Assembly (NCBI GenBank): GCA_009839535.1
Contig: VXPN01000506.1
Coordinates: forward strand, 1 to 9,115
Length of the DNA stretch: 9,115 bases
Direction of reading: 5' to 3'
Source: Boseongicola sp. SB0662_bin_57
Lineage (GTDB): Bacteria; Pseudomonadota; Alphaproteobacteria; Rhodobacterales; Rhodobacteraceae
Of this stretch, positions 1-6,638 are shown piece after piece (position 1 is the stretch's first letter; each line of letters opens with the position of its first letter). The position numbers and the translations under genes were made by a program. The notes under the pieces were generated by a model. That model was not told where the DNA came from, did no database searches, and saw only the letters and a program-made list of their open reading frames with translations.

Positions 1-73
1 GGCGCTCGGCCGCCAGCCGGTCCTCTTCCGTCGTGGCCAGGCCAAGCGTCAGGTGCGCGGCATCAAGATCCAT
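1..73 (-). CDS. 5' end of an unidentified gene, cut by the window edge
   Basis: Reading leftward from an ATG at 71-73, 24 codons stay open to the window edge. The peptide begins MDLDAAHLTLGLATTEEDR. An AGGCGG stretch shortly before the ATG could serve as a weak ribosome binding site. It lies on the same strand as the DUF3553 gene, 129 bases downstream of that gene's stop codon. The run LTLGLATTEEDRLAAER loosely recalls the N-terminus of OlsB-type ornithine lipid acyltransferases, in which an RLA motif precedes an AAQxLRY motif. That resemblance rests on very few residues and should not be used as an identification. The fragment could also be a chance open frame. Confidence 0.4.
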   Translation of the reverse strand, partial: MDLDAAHLTLGLATTEEDRLAAER

Positions 74-202
74 GGGCCGCCTGACGTCTCGAACATCCGG
101 CTGTCCGTGTCGAAGGAAGCCCCGGGAACGTGCAAGGCCCGGCTGGCACCAAGGAAAGGGAGCAACCGGGCGCAGGAAAATCCATGAAGGCGATTCCAGC
201 CA

Positions 203-388
203 TCATTCGGGGTGAAGAACCGGGGTCAGCTCGATCCTGCCGCTGTCGATGACAACCTTTCCCTCTTCGGGAAAATTCACGGTGACGCGCCCGTCGATGC
301 TGGACTGCACCTGACCGGTTCCCCACTCCGGACGCTGGGGGTGCCGGACGAGATTGCCGGGGGTCAGCAGAAACGAAACGTCTGTCAT
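203..388 (-). CDS. DUF3553 family small protein
   Basis: This 61-residue protein starts MTDVSFLLTPGNLVRHPQRP and continues with EWGTGQVQSS, IDGRVTVNFPEEGKVV and a closing RIELTPV. That is the whole of the DUF3553 pattern found in small alphaproteobacterial proteins: a VRHP motif, a W-G-x-G-x-V turn, then V-x-V-x-F and G-K strands. There is no signal peptide or membrane segment. The beta-rich pattern resembles the Tudor-like C-terminal domain of PcrA/UvrD helicases, which contacts RNA polymerase, so a nucleic-acid or polymerase-associated role is possible but is inference. The start was chosen because homologous sequence begins there. The bases before it (GAAAGCCCAACGCGCA) hold no good Shine-Dalgarno sequence, so translation may be weak or largely leaderless. 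The function is unknown. Confidence 0.85.
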   Translation of the reverse strand: MTDVSFLLTPGNLVRHPQRPEWGTGQVQSSIDGRVTVNFPEEGKVVIDSGRIELTPVLHPE

Positions 389-661
389 TGCGCGTTGGGC
401 TTTCGGCCTGCGTGGCCTCTCCGTATCGGTCCGGCACGATACCATAATCCGATGCAGGCACAAGGAAGTCCCGCCACCTGGCCCGGGCCCGCCCTGCCTG
501 CGCCTGCGCGCAGGATCCGGGCCGGCGCGAACGCCCTGACTGGCCGCTGTTCCCGGTTCACTGCCCTCCTGATGACCCCTGTCGGGCACGCCGCGGACCA
601 CGGACGGCAATGCCGTTCCGGCCGATGGCCCGGCAATGCGCCGGGCCGCGACGCAAGGAAG
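389..661. other. Gap between proA and the DUF3553 gene
   Basis: No convincing gene lies in these 273 bases. The minus-strand frame of the DUF3553 gene stays open upstream to about 610, but it reads as Arg/Gly/Pro-rich low-complexity sequence with no family resemblance. The gap holds the post-proA hairpin, a perfect 12-base palindrome CCTGCGCGCAGG at 503-514, and a weak candidate promoter for the DUF3553 gene. That promoter pairs TTGTGC (458-463) with an extended -10 of TG, one base, then TATCGT (436-441), at a spacing of 16. The -35 matches consensus at only three positions, so this remains a suggestion. Confidence 0.4.
627..647 (-). terminator. GC-rich hairpin after proA, possible terminator
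   Basis: A perfect 8-base inverted repeat, GGCCCGGC and GCCGGGCC, flanks a 5-base loop (635-639). It sits 14 bases beyond the proA stop codon in the direction of proA transcription. No T-run follows, so it does not meet the classical definition of an intrinsic terminator. It could be a T-poor terminator, a 3' end stabiliser for the proBA message, or a plain GC-rich dyad. A smaller 5-base stem, ACGGC and GCCGT (604-616), lies just beyond it. Confidence 0.4.
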
Positions 662-1927
662 TCAGCTCCTGACCGCGCCCTCTGCCGTCACCAGATACTT
701 GAAGCTGGTGAGCTGGGTCGCGCCGACAGGGCCGCGCGCATGGAGCTTTCCGGTAGCAATGCCGATCTCGGCCCCCATTCCGAATTCGCCCCCGTCAGCG
801 AACTGGGTCGACGCGTTCCGCATCAGGATCGCGCTGTCGAGGTTCCGGAAGAACCTCTCCGCCGCGCCGTCATCCGCCGTGATGATGCAATCCGTGTGCG
901 ACGAGCCATGGGTGCGGATGTGCTCGATGGCGTGGTCAATCGACTCGACGACCTTGGCAGCCATCTTCATGTCCAGGTACTCGCGGCCCCAGTCCTCGAC
1001 GGCCGCGGGAACGACGCCCTCGACGGCTTGTGCGGATTCGTCCCCCCTGACCTCGACGCCAGCTTCCAGGAGCGCCTTGATCACGGGCCGTCCAACCGCG
1101 GTGAAGGCATCCTTGTGGACCAGGAGGCATTCGGCCGCACCGCAGATTCCGGTACGCCGGGTCTTGGCATTCAGGACCACGCGAAGGGCGGTTTCCTTGT
1201 CGGCGGCCGCATCGACATAGACATGCACGATCCCTTCAAGGTGGGCAAAGACCGGAACCCGGGCCTCCTGCTGCACGACGCTCACGAGACCCTTTCCGCC
1301 CCTCGGCACGATGACGTCGACATGATCCGTCATGCGCAGCAATTCGGATACGGCGGAGCGGTCGCGGGTCGGAACGCGCTGCACGGCGTCCCTGGGCAGG
1401 CCTGCGGCATCAAGGCCGTCCAGGAGGCATGCGTGAATGGCGCCAGCGGAATGGAAGCTCTCGGAACCGCTGCGCAGAATCGCGGCGTTCCCGGACTTCA
1501 GGCAAAGCGCGGCCGCATCCGACGTGACATTGGGCCTGCTCTCGTATATGATGCCGACAACGCCGAGCGGCGTCCTGACGCGCTTGACATGCAGCCCGTT
1601 CGGCCTGTCCCACTCGTCCATGACCTCGCCCACGGGATCGGGCTGGGCAGCCACTTCGCGCAGGCTGTCACAAATTCCCTTGATGCGACCCTCATCCAGC
1701 AGGAGCCGGTCCATCATGGCCGCCGAAAGACCCTTTTCGTGACCGCAGGCGATGTCCTCCGCATTTGCGGCGATGATCTCCTCACGACGCTTCCAGACAG
1801 CATCGGCGGCGCTTTCGATGGCGACCCGCTTTGTCTCGGACGACGCAACTGCAAGTTCCATGGCGGCAACCCGGACACGTCGGCCAATGTCCGCCATGAC
1901 TTCCTGGACATCCGTGAGGTCTTTCAT
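662..1927 (-). CDS. proA: Gamma-glutamyl phosphate reductase (glutamate-5-semialdehyde dehydrogenase)
   Basis: ProA reduces gamma-glutamyl phosphate with NADPH to glutamate-5-semialdehyde, the second step of proline synthesis in the cytoplasm. The 421-residue product has the usual length. It shows the aldehyde-dehydrogenase-fold signatures of the family: YESRPNVTSDAA at about 128-139, SGNAAILRSGSE at about 145-156, the NAKTRRTGIC segment with the expected catalytic cysteine at 262, and a C-terminal GEFGMGAEIGIATGKLHARG-type block. The start at 1927 is chosen because AAAGGAG lies seven bases before the ATG and the protein then begins MKDLTDVQEV. An in-frame ATG 16 codons upstream lacks support. 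proB ends 63 bases upstream on the same strand, and the two form the usual proBA pair. Arginine codons near the start are CGN types. Confidence 0.97.
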   Translation of the reverse strand: MKDLTDVQEVMADIGRRVRVAAMELAVASSETKRVAIESAADAVWKRREEIIAANAEDIACGHEKGLSAAMMDRLLLDEGRIKGICDSLREVAAQPDPVGEVMDEWDRPNGLHVKRVRTPLGVVGIIYESRPNVTSDAAALCLKSGNAAILRSGSESFHSAGAIHACLLDGLDAAGLPRDAVQRVPTRDRSAVSELLRMTDHVDVIVPRGGKGLVSVVQQEARVPVFAHLEGIVHVYVDAAADKETALRVVLNAKTRRTGICGAAECLLVHKDAFTAVGRPVIKALLEAGVEVRGDESAQAVEGVVPAAVEDWGREYLDMKMAAKVVESIDHAIEHIRTHGSSHTDCIITADDGAAERFFRNLDSAILMRNASTQFADGGEFGMGAEIGIATGKLHARGPVGATQLTSFKYLVTAEGAVRS

Positions 1928-1943
1928 TGCTCGCTCCTTTCCG

Positions 1944-1973
1944 GCATCGGCAATCGATACATCTCCCCGATGC
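1944..1973 (-). promoter_or_regulatory. Inverted repeat in the proB-proA spacer
   Basis: The perfect 7-base repeat GCATCGG and CCGATGC (1944-1950 and 1967-1973) flanks a 16-base loop, just upstream of the proA ribosome binding site (about 1934-1939). In the transcript it could affect proA translation or mRNA processing between the two genes. A long loop and only seven pairs make a chance dyad quite possible. Confidence 0.25.
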
Positions 1974-1990
1974 AATTGTCCAATCTGCGC

Positions 1991-3091
1991 TCAGATCGCC
2001 ATGTCGTCCCGGTGCACGAGGGCCGCTCGTCCCGGATAGCCCAGGATCGCCTCTATGCGGCCAGATCGTTCACCCTTGATCCTGTCCGCCTCGTCCGACG
2101 TGTATCGCGTCAGGCCAACTCCCAGCCGCGATCCGTCCGGTCCAAGGATCACCACTGGCTCGCCCCTTCCAAAGGTGCCTGACACGTCGGTTACGCCCGC
2201 CGGCAAGAGGGACTTTCCGCCAAGCAGCGCGGGCACGGCGCCCGCATCGACATGGAACTCGCCCTTTGGCTTCATCGCCGCAATCCACCGCTTTCGCGCC
2301 GCCTGCGGATCGGTCTCCGCTGCAAACCATGTCGCCGACGCGCCATTGGCGAGAGATTTCAGCGGGTTGAGAACCGATCCTTTCGTGATCGCCATGGCCG
2401 CCCCACCTGCAGCGGCAGTCTTGGCGGCAAGAATCTTGGTCTTCATGCCCCCTTTCGCCAGCCCGGTTCCCGCATCACCTGCCATCGCTTCGATTTCTGG
2501 CGTAATGCTGTCGACGAAGTCGATGCGTCGAGCGTTCGCATCGGTCTTCGGGTTGCAGGAATAAAGTCCGTCGACGTCCGAAAGAAGCACCAGGACATCC
2601 GCCCCCACCGTGACTGCAATCTGGGCGGCAAGGCGGTCGTTGTCGCCGAAGCGGATCTCATCCGTGGCAACGGTGTCGTTCTCGTTCACGATTGGCACGG
2701 CCCCGAGACCCAGGAGCTGCTCAAGCGTCGCCCGGCAGTTAAGGTAGCGCCGCCTGTCGGCGCTGTCCTCCAGCGTGACGAGCACCTGCGCCGTCGAGAT
2801 TCCGAACGGCGCAAGCACCTCTTCGTAGGCGCGCGCAAGGCGAATCTGTCCGACCGCTGCTGCCGCCTGGCTTTTTTCCAGGGGCAGCGTTCCGTCAGGA
2901 AGGCCAAGGGTCGCCCGCCCGAGCGCGATCGCGCCCGACGAGACGAGCGCGACGTCCTTTCCGTCCCTCTTCAACCAGGCCACGTCCTCGGCAAGCGAGT
3001 TCAGCCACGACACACGCAGCTTGCCGTCCTCGACCAGGAGGGCCGATCCGACCTTGACCACGGCACGCGATGATTCGCTCAGGGATGCCAT
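1991..3091 (-). CDS. proB: Glutamate 5-kinase
   Basis: ProB phosphorylates L-glutamate at the gamma carboxyl with ATP, the first and usually proline-inhibited step of proline synthesis. The 366-residue product has the standard two-domain architecture. The amino-acid kinase domain shows KVGSALL at 13-19, SSGAIALG at 51-58, NENDTVA from 136, GDND at 149-152, SDVDGLY at 171-177 and GTGLAKGGMKTK at 208-219. A PUA domain covers about 278-360. The start at 3091 is preferred because homology begins with MASLSESSRAVVKVG and AAGGAA lies about ten bases upstream. This start lies inside the last codons of obgE, a 13-base overlap that suggests translational coupling. No key residue is obviously missing. 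Confidence 0.97.
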   Translation of the reverse strand: MASLSESSRAVVKVGSALLVEDGKLRVSWLNSLAEDVAWLKRDGKDVALVSSGAIALGRATLGLPDGTLPLEKSQAAAAVGQIRLARAYEEVLAPFGISTAQVLVTLEDSADRRRYLNCRATLEQLLGLGAVPIVNENDTVATDEIRFGDNDRLAAQIAVTVGADVLVLLSDVDGLYSCNPKTDANARRIDFVDSITPEIEAMAGDAGTGLAKGGMKTKILAAKTAAAGGAAMAITKGSVLNPLKSLANGASATWFAAETDPQAARKRWIAAMKPKGEFHVDAGAVPALLGGKSLLPAGVTDVSGTFGRGEPVVILGPDGSRLGVGLTRYTSDEADRIKGERSGRIEAILGYPGRAALVHRDDMAI

Positions 3092-4113
3092 GCTGCCAGT
3101 TCCTTGGTCTCGTCCCGCGCGACCTGTTTGCCTTCGTCGATCCGGCACTGGAGCGCACGAAGCACATCCTGCACTCCCTCGCGACTCACGCCGGAAACCT
3201 GCATGACTGGTCCGGCAACAGCTTCCAGTTCCCTTTGCCGCGCATCTCGATCGGCCTCCGCCAGCGCATCGATCTTGTTGAGCGCGGTGATTCGGGGCTT
3301 CGCTGCCAATCCTCGCCCGTATGCCTCGAGTTCACGGACAACGGTTCTCCAGTCGCCCGCAACGTCTTCGGCGGTGCCGTCGACAAGATGCAGCAGCACG
3401 GAACATCTCTCGACATGGCCAAGAAACCGGTCACCGATTCCGCGTCCTTCATGGGCACCCTCTATCAGGCCGGGAATGTCGCCGAGGACAAACCCGTCGT
3501 CATCCACGGCGACCATGCCAAGGCTGGGGTGAAGGGTTGTAAAGGGATATTCGGCGATCTTGGGGCGCGCGTTGGAGGTTGCCGCCAGAAAGGTCGACTT
3601 GCCTGCGTTTGGAAGTCCCAGAAGTCCTGCATCCGCAATGAGCTTCAGCCTGAGCCAAATCTCTCGCTCGACTCCAGCCTGGCCCGGAAGGGCCCGACGC
3701 GGAGCCTGGTTGACCGAGCTCTTGAAATGCACGTTGCCGAAGCCGCCATTGCCTCCCTTGGCCAGACACGCACGCTGGCCGACCGTCGTCAGGTCTGCCA
3801 GTACCGATTGCTGGTCCTCGTCCAGGACCTCCGTGCCGACCGGCACGTGAAGGGCAATGTCGGCGCCGTTCTTTCCTGTTCGTTGCCGTCCCATGCCATG
3901 CTGGCCGTTCTGGGCATGGAAGTGCCGCCGGTAGCGAAAATCGATGAGCGTGTTGAGCCCGTCGACCGCCTCGACCCAGACGTCACCGCCCCTTCCGCCG
4001 TCGCCGCCGTCCGGACCACCGAACTCGATGTATTTCTCGCGACGGAAGCTCACGCATCCTGCGCCTCCGGAACCTGAACGGATCGTCACACGTGCGAGAT
4101 CAAGGAACTTCAT
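3079..4113 (-). CDS. obgE: Obg-family ribosome-associated GTPase (ObgE/CgtA)
   Basis: Obg proteins bind the large ribosomal subunit, act in its late assembly and link it to stress and the cell cycle. The 344-residue product has the glycine-rich Obg fold at about 1-157, including SGSGGAGCVSFRREKYIEFG and GGDGGRGGDVW. The G domain follows with P-loop GLPNAGKS, switch segment TTLHPSLG, DIPGLIEGA for G3, NKID for G4 and SGVSREG for G5. No extra C-terminal TGS or OCT domain is present, which is normal for many proteobacteria. The start at 4113 has GAGGA seven bases upstream, and the protein begins MKFLDLARVTIRSGSGG as in the family. An ATG nine codons upstream lacks support. It follows the GNAT gene by 51 bases and overlaps proB by 13 bases. 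Confidence 0.97.
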   Translation of the reverse strand: MKFLDLARVTIRSGSGGAGCVSFRREKYIEFGGPDGGDGGRGGDVWVEAVDGLNTLIDFRYRRHFHAQNGQHGMGRQRTGKNGADIALHVPVGTEVLDEDQQSVLADLTTVGQRACLAKGGNGGFGNVHFKSSVNQAPRRALPGQAGVEREIWLRLKLIADAGLLGLPNAGKSTFLAATSNARPKIAEYPFTTLHPSLGMVAVDDDGFVLGDIPGLIEGAHEGRGIGDRFLGHVERCSVLLHLVDGTAEDVAGDWRTVVRELEAYGRGLAAKPRITALNKIDALAEADRDARQRELEAVAGPVMQVSGVSREGVQDVLRALQCRIDEGKQVARDETKELAAWHP

Positions 4114-4126
4114 TTCGAAATCCTCA

Positions 4127-4151
4127 GGCGCTTCCCTCAACGGGAAACGCC
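4127..4151 (-). promoter_or_regulatory. RNA hairpin abutting the obgE ribosome binding site
   Basis: In the leftward transcript, GGCGTTTCCC and GGGAAGCGCC form a 10-pair stem with loop GTTGA. One pair is U-G, and on the opposite strand the same position would be a C-A mismatch, so the structure favours the obgE transcript. It starts 13 bases after the GNAT stop codon and ends one base before the GAGGA ribosome binding site of obgE. No T-run follows, so it is unlikely to be an ordinary terminator. It may tune obgE translation or mRNA processing. The role is inference. Confidence 0.5.
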
Positions 4152-4164
4152 ATTCTGCGCCGCA

Positions 4165-4704
4165 TCACCCAAGACGCCTCAAGTAGGTCCAGGTCGGAAC
4201 GGTCGTGCCGCGCGCCACGGAATACGTCTCAGCATCACCAAGATACTGGAAACCCGTGTTGCGCAACACCCGGTCCGATGCCGGGTTGTCCTGGAACACG
4301 CTGGCAAACATTGTCTTGTCGTTGTGAGGATTTGCGTCGATCAGGGCTTGCAACGCTTCCGTCGCCAGGCCGGTGTTCCAGAACACGGGTCCGACCCAGT
4401 ACGAGACTTCCGACTGCTCGCGATCCATCTGCTCGAGACTGATGAGTCCCAGCACCGCGCCAAGGCCGACGGGCTTGCCGTCCAGCGCCCAGACATCCTC
4501 CGTCCTGTCATCAGCGAGCGCGCGCTCCACGAATGCCTCTGCGCCCCCAGGCGGCTGCGGATGCGGAATGTTGCGCGTCATTCTTGCCACGCGGGCGTCA
4601 GCCGCGAAGAGCTCCAGGTGCGCCGCGTCCGAACGGCGCAGCGGACGCAGGATCAGACGATCCGCCTGAATCACGGGCTGGCTGGTTATCGTATCGAGTT
4701 TCAC
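4165..4704 (-). CDS. GNAT family acetyltransferase (RimJ/RimL-like)
   Basis: This is a 179-residue protein of the acetyl-CoA-dependent N-acetyltransferase superfamily. The N-terminal block TERLILRP-type sequence is seen here as ADRLILRPLRRSDAAHL (about 14-30). The acetyl-CoA binding region is VGPVFWNTGLATEALQALID, where family members often have WGRGYATEA. A typical SVFQDNPASDRVLRNTGF segment follows. The start is GTG at 4702-4704, supported by GGAGGAG seven bases upstream and by the N-terminus matching the family. The substrate cannot be told from sequence. RimJ/RimL relatives acetylate ribosomal protein N-termini, and the gene sits between ribosomal and ribosome-assembly genes, but that link is only suggestive. 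Confidence 0.88.
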   Translation of the reverse strand: MKLDTITSQPVIQADRLILRPLRRSDAAHLELFAADARVARMTRNIPHPQPPGGAEAFVERALADDRTEDVWALDGKPVGLGAVLGLISLEQMDREQSEVSYWVGPVFWNTGLATEALQALIDANPHNDKTMFASVFQDNPASDRVLRNTGFQYLGDAETYSVARGTTVPTWTYLRRLG

Positions 4705-4806
4705 CGGTCGCTCCTCCCTGGTCCCAGGCAGATCGTCCGCGACCCATGGAACGATCAGCCTCTAGTCAAATGGGTCTGCCAACGCATTGGCGCAACCGAC
4801 ACCCCC

Positions 4807-4841
4807 AAAAAACGAAGGGGCCGGTGCATGTGCCGACCCCT
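4807..4841 (-). terminator. Intrinsic terminator of the rplU-rpmA operon
   Basis: Read leftward, the sequence AGGGGTCGG, a short loop region and CCGGCCCCT form a nine-pair stem that includes one U-G pair. It is followed by TCG and six T residues. The U-G pair and T-run exist only on the minus strand, giving a clear direction. It begins 24 bases past the rpmA stop codon. It should separate rplU-rpmA from the GNAT-obgE-proBA group, unless there is read-through. Confidence 0.85.
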
Positions 4842-4864
4842 GAACGCCTTGAGTGCGTCGTCGG

Positions 4865-5134
4865 CTACTCCGCCAGGCCTGCCTTTGGATGCACCGAGAT
4901 GAAGGTGCGCCCCATGAAGCCCTTATGAAACGCCACGCTGCCCGCAACGGTGGCGAAGATCGTGTGGTCCCTCCCCATGCCGACGCCCTCGCCCGGCCAC
5001 CATTTTGTGCCGCGCTGGCGAACGATGATGTTTCCGGGAATGACGGCCTCTCCGCCGAATTTCTTCACGCCGAGCCGTCGTCCGGCCGAATCCCGGCCGT
5101 TTCGGCTGGATCCGCCAGCTTTCTTGTGTGCCAT
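4865..5134 (-). CDS. rpmA: 50S ribosomal protein L27
   Basis: L27 lies near the peptidyl transferase centre of the large subunit, with its N-terminal arm reaching toward the tRNA ends. The 89-residue product begins MAHKKAGGSSRNGRDS and continues with GGEAVIPGNIIVRQRGTKW and a GMGRDHTIFA block, which are diagnostic and of normal length. No cleavable N-terminal extension of the Firmicutes type is present. AGGAG lies nine bases before the ATG. The gene starts five bases after the rplU stop codon, and its ribosome binding site lies within the end of rplU, so the two are probably translationally coupled. An intrinsic terminator follows. Confidence 0.98.
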   Translation of the reverse strand: MAHKKAGGSSRNGRDSAGRRLGVKKFGGEAVIPGNIIVRQRGTKWWPGEGVGMGRDHTIFATVAGSVAFHKGFMGRTFISVHPKAGLAE

Positions 5135-5139
5135 CCCGC

Positions 5140-5847
5140 TTACTCCTTTCCGGACGTCAGGGCCTTGGCCTGGCCAACCCAGTCGTCGCGCTCGATTCGG
5201 CCCTTGAGGGCCAGTTCTTCGCTGATCTCCGCGACTTCATCGGCATTCCAGGCGGCGATCTGTGCATACGTTGTGATGCCGGCATCGTTCAGCTTCTTCT
5301 CGAGGGCCGGGCCCACGCCGGCGAGCTTCTTGAGATCGTCCTTCTTGGCTGCCTTCGCGGGCGCATCCGTTCCCTTTGCCGTCGGTTCAGCCTTGGCCTT
5401 TGGTTCGGGTTTCGTTGCAACCTGCGTTTCGCCCTTTTGGTCCTTGGCCTTCTTGGCGGGCTTCCTCGGCTTCGCCGCGACGTCCGCAACTTCCGCGGCG
5501 GACCGGGCGCCCACGGCGGGCTTCACGCCCGACTGTCCGGCCCCCGTCTCGATGATGTTCGTCACGCGGACGAGCGTCAGTTTCTGACGATGTCCCTTGG
5601 TGCGCTTCGAGGAGCTCTTGCGGCGGCGGCGGACGAAGTTGATGACCTTTTCGCCCTTGATCTGGTCCACGACCTCGGCCTGCACGGCAGCCCCGTCGAC
5701 CAAAGGCGTGCCGACATTCGCACCAACCATCAGGACCTCGTTGAACTGAATCACTTCGCCGGCGCTGGCAGCGAGTTTCTCCACGCGGAGCATGTCACCG
5801 GCCTTGACCCGGTACTGCTTGCCGCCGGTCTTGAGAACCGCAAACAT
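5140..5847 (-). CDS. rplU: 50S ribosomal protein L21 with C-terminal helix-hairpin-helix extension
   Basis: Residues 1-102 are a complete L21, starting MFAVLKTGGKQYRVKAGD and including VRRRRKSSSKRTKGHRQ, the basic 23S rRNA-binding loop. Standard L21 is about 103 residues, but this protein has 235. Residues 103 to about 170 are an Ala/Lys/Pro-rich linker. From about 172 to 228 follows a helix-hairpin-helix domain with KLAGVGPALEKKLNDAGI and TYAQIAAW, similar to those attached to L21 in Rhodobacterales and to some NADH dehydrogenase chain E proteins. Such domains usually contact nucleic acid, and its purpose here is unknown. The start at 5847 is chosen over upstream ATGs at 5862 and 5943 because L21 homology begins there and GGAAGGAAA precedes it. 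It heads the rplU-rpmA operon. Confidence 0.96.
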   Translation of the reverse strand: MFAVLKTGGKQYRVKAGDMLRVEKLAASAGEVIQFNEVLMVGANVGTPLVDGAAVQAEVVDQIKGEKVINFVRRRRKSSSKRTKGHRQKLTLVRVTNIIETGAGQSGVKPAVGARSAAEVADVAAKPRKPAKKAKDQKGETQVATKPEPKAKAEPTAKGTDAPAKAAKKDDLKKLAGVGPALEKKLNDAGITTYAQIAAWNADEVAEISEELALKGRIERDDWVGQAKALTSGKE

Positions 5848-5924
5848 CTGCTTTCCTTCCATCTTCCCGCGTTCTTCGGCCCCGGTCGCTCCGGCGTTCT
5901 GGGCATCTGCCGCCTCGAACTGCG

Positions 5925-5973
5925 CGCCCGATGAGGGCGTCATTCAAGCATCAATGGCGGGCATCGCCCGCCA
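5925..5973 (-). promoter_or_regulatory. rplU 5' leader with two hairpins, candidate autoregulatory element
   Basis: The leader from the predicted start of transcription to the rplU ATG is about 130 bases and contains no gene. A perfect 8-pair stem, TGGCGGGC and GCCCGCCA with a 3-base loop, occupies 5955-5973 at the very 5' end of the message. A second 5-pair stem, CGCCC and GGGCG, lies at 5925-5939. Many ribosomal protein operons are controlled by leader RNA structures that mimic an rRNA site, and that is the obvious hypothesis here. The first dyad could also be a DNA operator at the start site. The rest of the leader, 5848-5924, shows nothing else. Confidence 0.4.
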
Positions 5974-5982
5974 GAGGCCCGG

Positions 5983-6011
5983 CTTATCGTCGGCGACGCC
6001 CCGCAAGTCAA
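5983..6011 (-). promoter_or_regulatory. Sigma-70-type promoter of rplU-rpmA
   Basis: Reading leftward, TTGACT (6006-6011) matches the -35 consensus at five of six positions. It is followed after 17 bases by GATAAG (5983-5988), which matches the -10 consensus at four of six. Transcription would begin near 5976, at the edge of the leader hairpin. The spacing is ideal and the location upstream of an essential ribosomal operon fits. Upstream, 6012-6223 holds no gene. It contains only a short direct repeat, TCCTCGGA, at 6071-6078 and 6085-6092. Confidence 0.7.
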
Positions 6012-6223
6012 GCCCCTCGTTCGAAATGCCCTCGGCAATCGCAGTTGGAGGAATCACCCGATCGATTCGATCCTCGGACCCGGCTCCTCGGATGTCTTTC
6101 CCGATTGCGCGCCTTCCGCAAGCGGCCGTCCTCGCACCGAACCAGGTCCGGCATGCCTGACGACCGGGCCCGAACCTTGCCTATCGCCGGGCATTCGGCA
6201 GTGCCGCGACCCGAGCCCCTTCA

Positions 6224-6622
6224 TCACGGAGACGATGGCGGTGTCCAATCGCGCTTTCGCCGAGTTGCGCGTCCGGCGACATTGCTGCCAGCGCCAGGGC
6301 CTTTGTCGGAATCCGTGTCGATCTTCATGAGCAGCGGGGGGAGCAGGAAGAAGTCGGCGAAGAGCGCGAGGGCGATGACGAGCGCCGTGAGCCTGCCCAT
6401 CCCGGCGTTGATCTCGAAGCTGGAGAGGCTGACCACGACGAAGCCGGCCACGAGCACGAGAGAGGTCGTGAGCAGGGCGCGGCCCACGGTGCGGAACGCG
6501 ACGCGAACCGCGTCGGGGGGCGCGCATCCGAGCTCGCGTCGGGCGCGCCGGTACTTGCTCAGGAAATGCACCGTGTCGTCGACCACGATGCCAAGCGTCA
6601 TGGCGGACACCATCGACCGCAC
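6224..6622 (-). pseudogene. C-terminal remnant of an RND-type exporter
   Basis: The peptide has the RND signature AMTLGIVVDDTVHFLSKY, with the paired aspartates typical of the HAE3/MmpL-like class. It then gives two hydrophobic membrane spans, about TSLVLVAGFVVVSL and ALVIALALFADFFLLPPLL, and ends LLMKIDTD plus a polar tail of about 30 residues. Whole proteins of this class run to several hundred residues, and only the last hundred or so remain. Upstream the frame stays open to an in-frame TAG at 6662-6664, but from about 6632 the codons no longer resemble the family. The GTG at 6620-6622 is merely the first possible start and has no ribosome binding site. The fragment is presumably non-functional, cut by the recombinase-bearing element next to it. 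Confidence 0.8.
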
Positions 6623-6638
6623 CTGTGGTGCTAAGGCA

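Noticed and set aside
503..514. Perfect palindrome CCTGCGCGCAGG in the proA-DUF3553 gap
   Set aside because: Alternating GC sequence of this kind arises often in GC-rich DNA, and it has no supporting context.
212..2182. A 656-codon open frame on the plus strand opposite proA and its flanks
   Set aside because: It is antisense to the clear proA gene, has no recognisable family features and reads like composition-driven sequence. GC-rich DNA routinely leaves the opposite strand open.
4764..4769. TTGACT on the minus strand upstream of the GNAT gene as a -35 element
   Set aside because: At spacings of 16-18 bases only poor -10 matches such as ATGGGT or TGGGTC are found, so no promoter is called.
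6071..6092. Direct repeat TCCTCGGA (6071-6078 and 6085-6092) upstream of the rplU promoter
   Set aside because: Eight bases repeated once at short distance is easily chance, and there is no third copy or link to a known operator.
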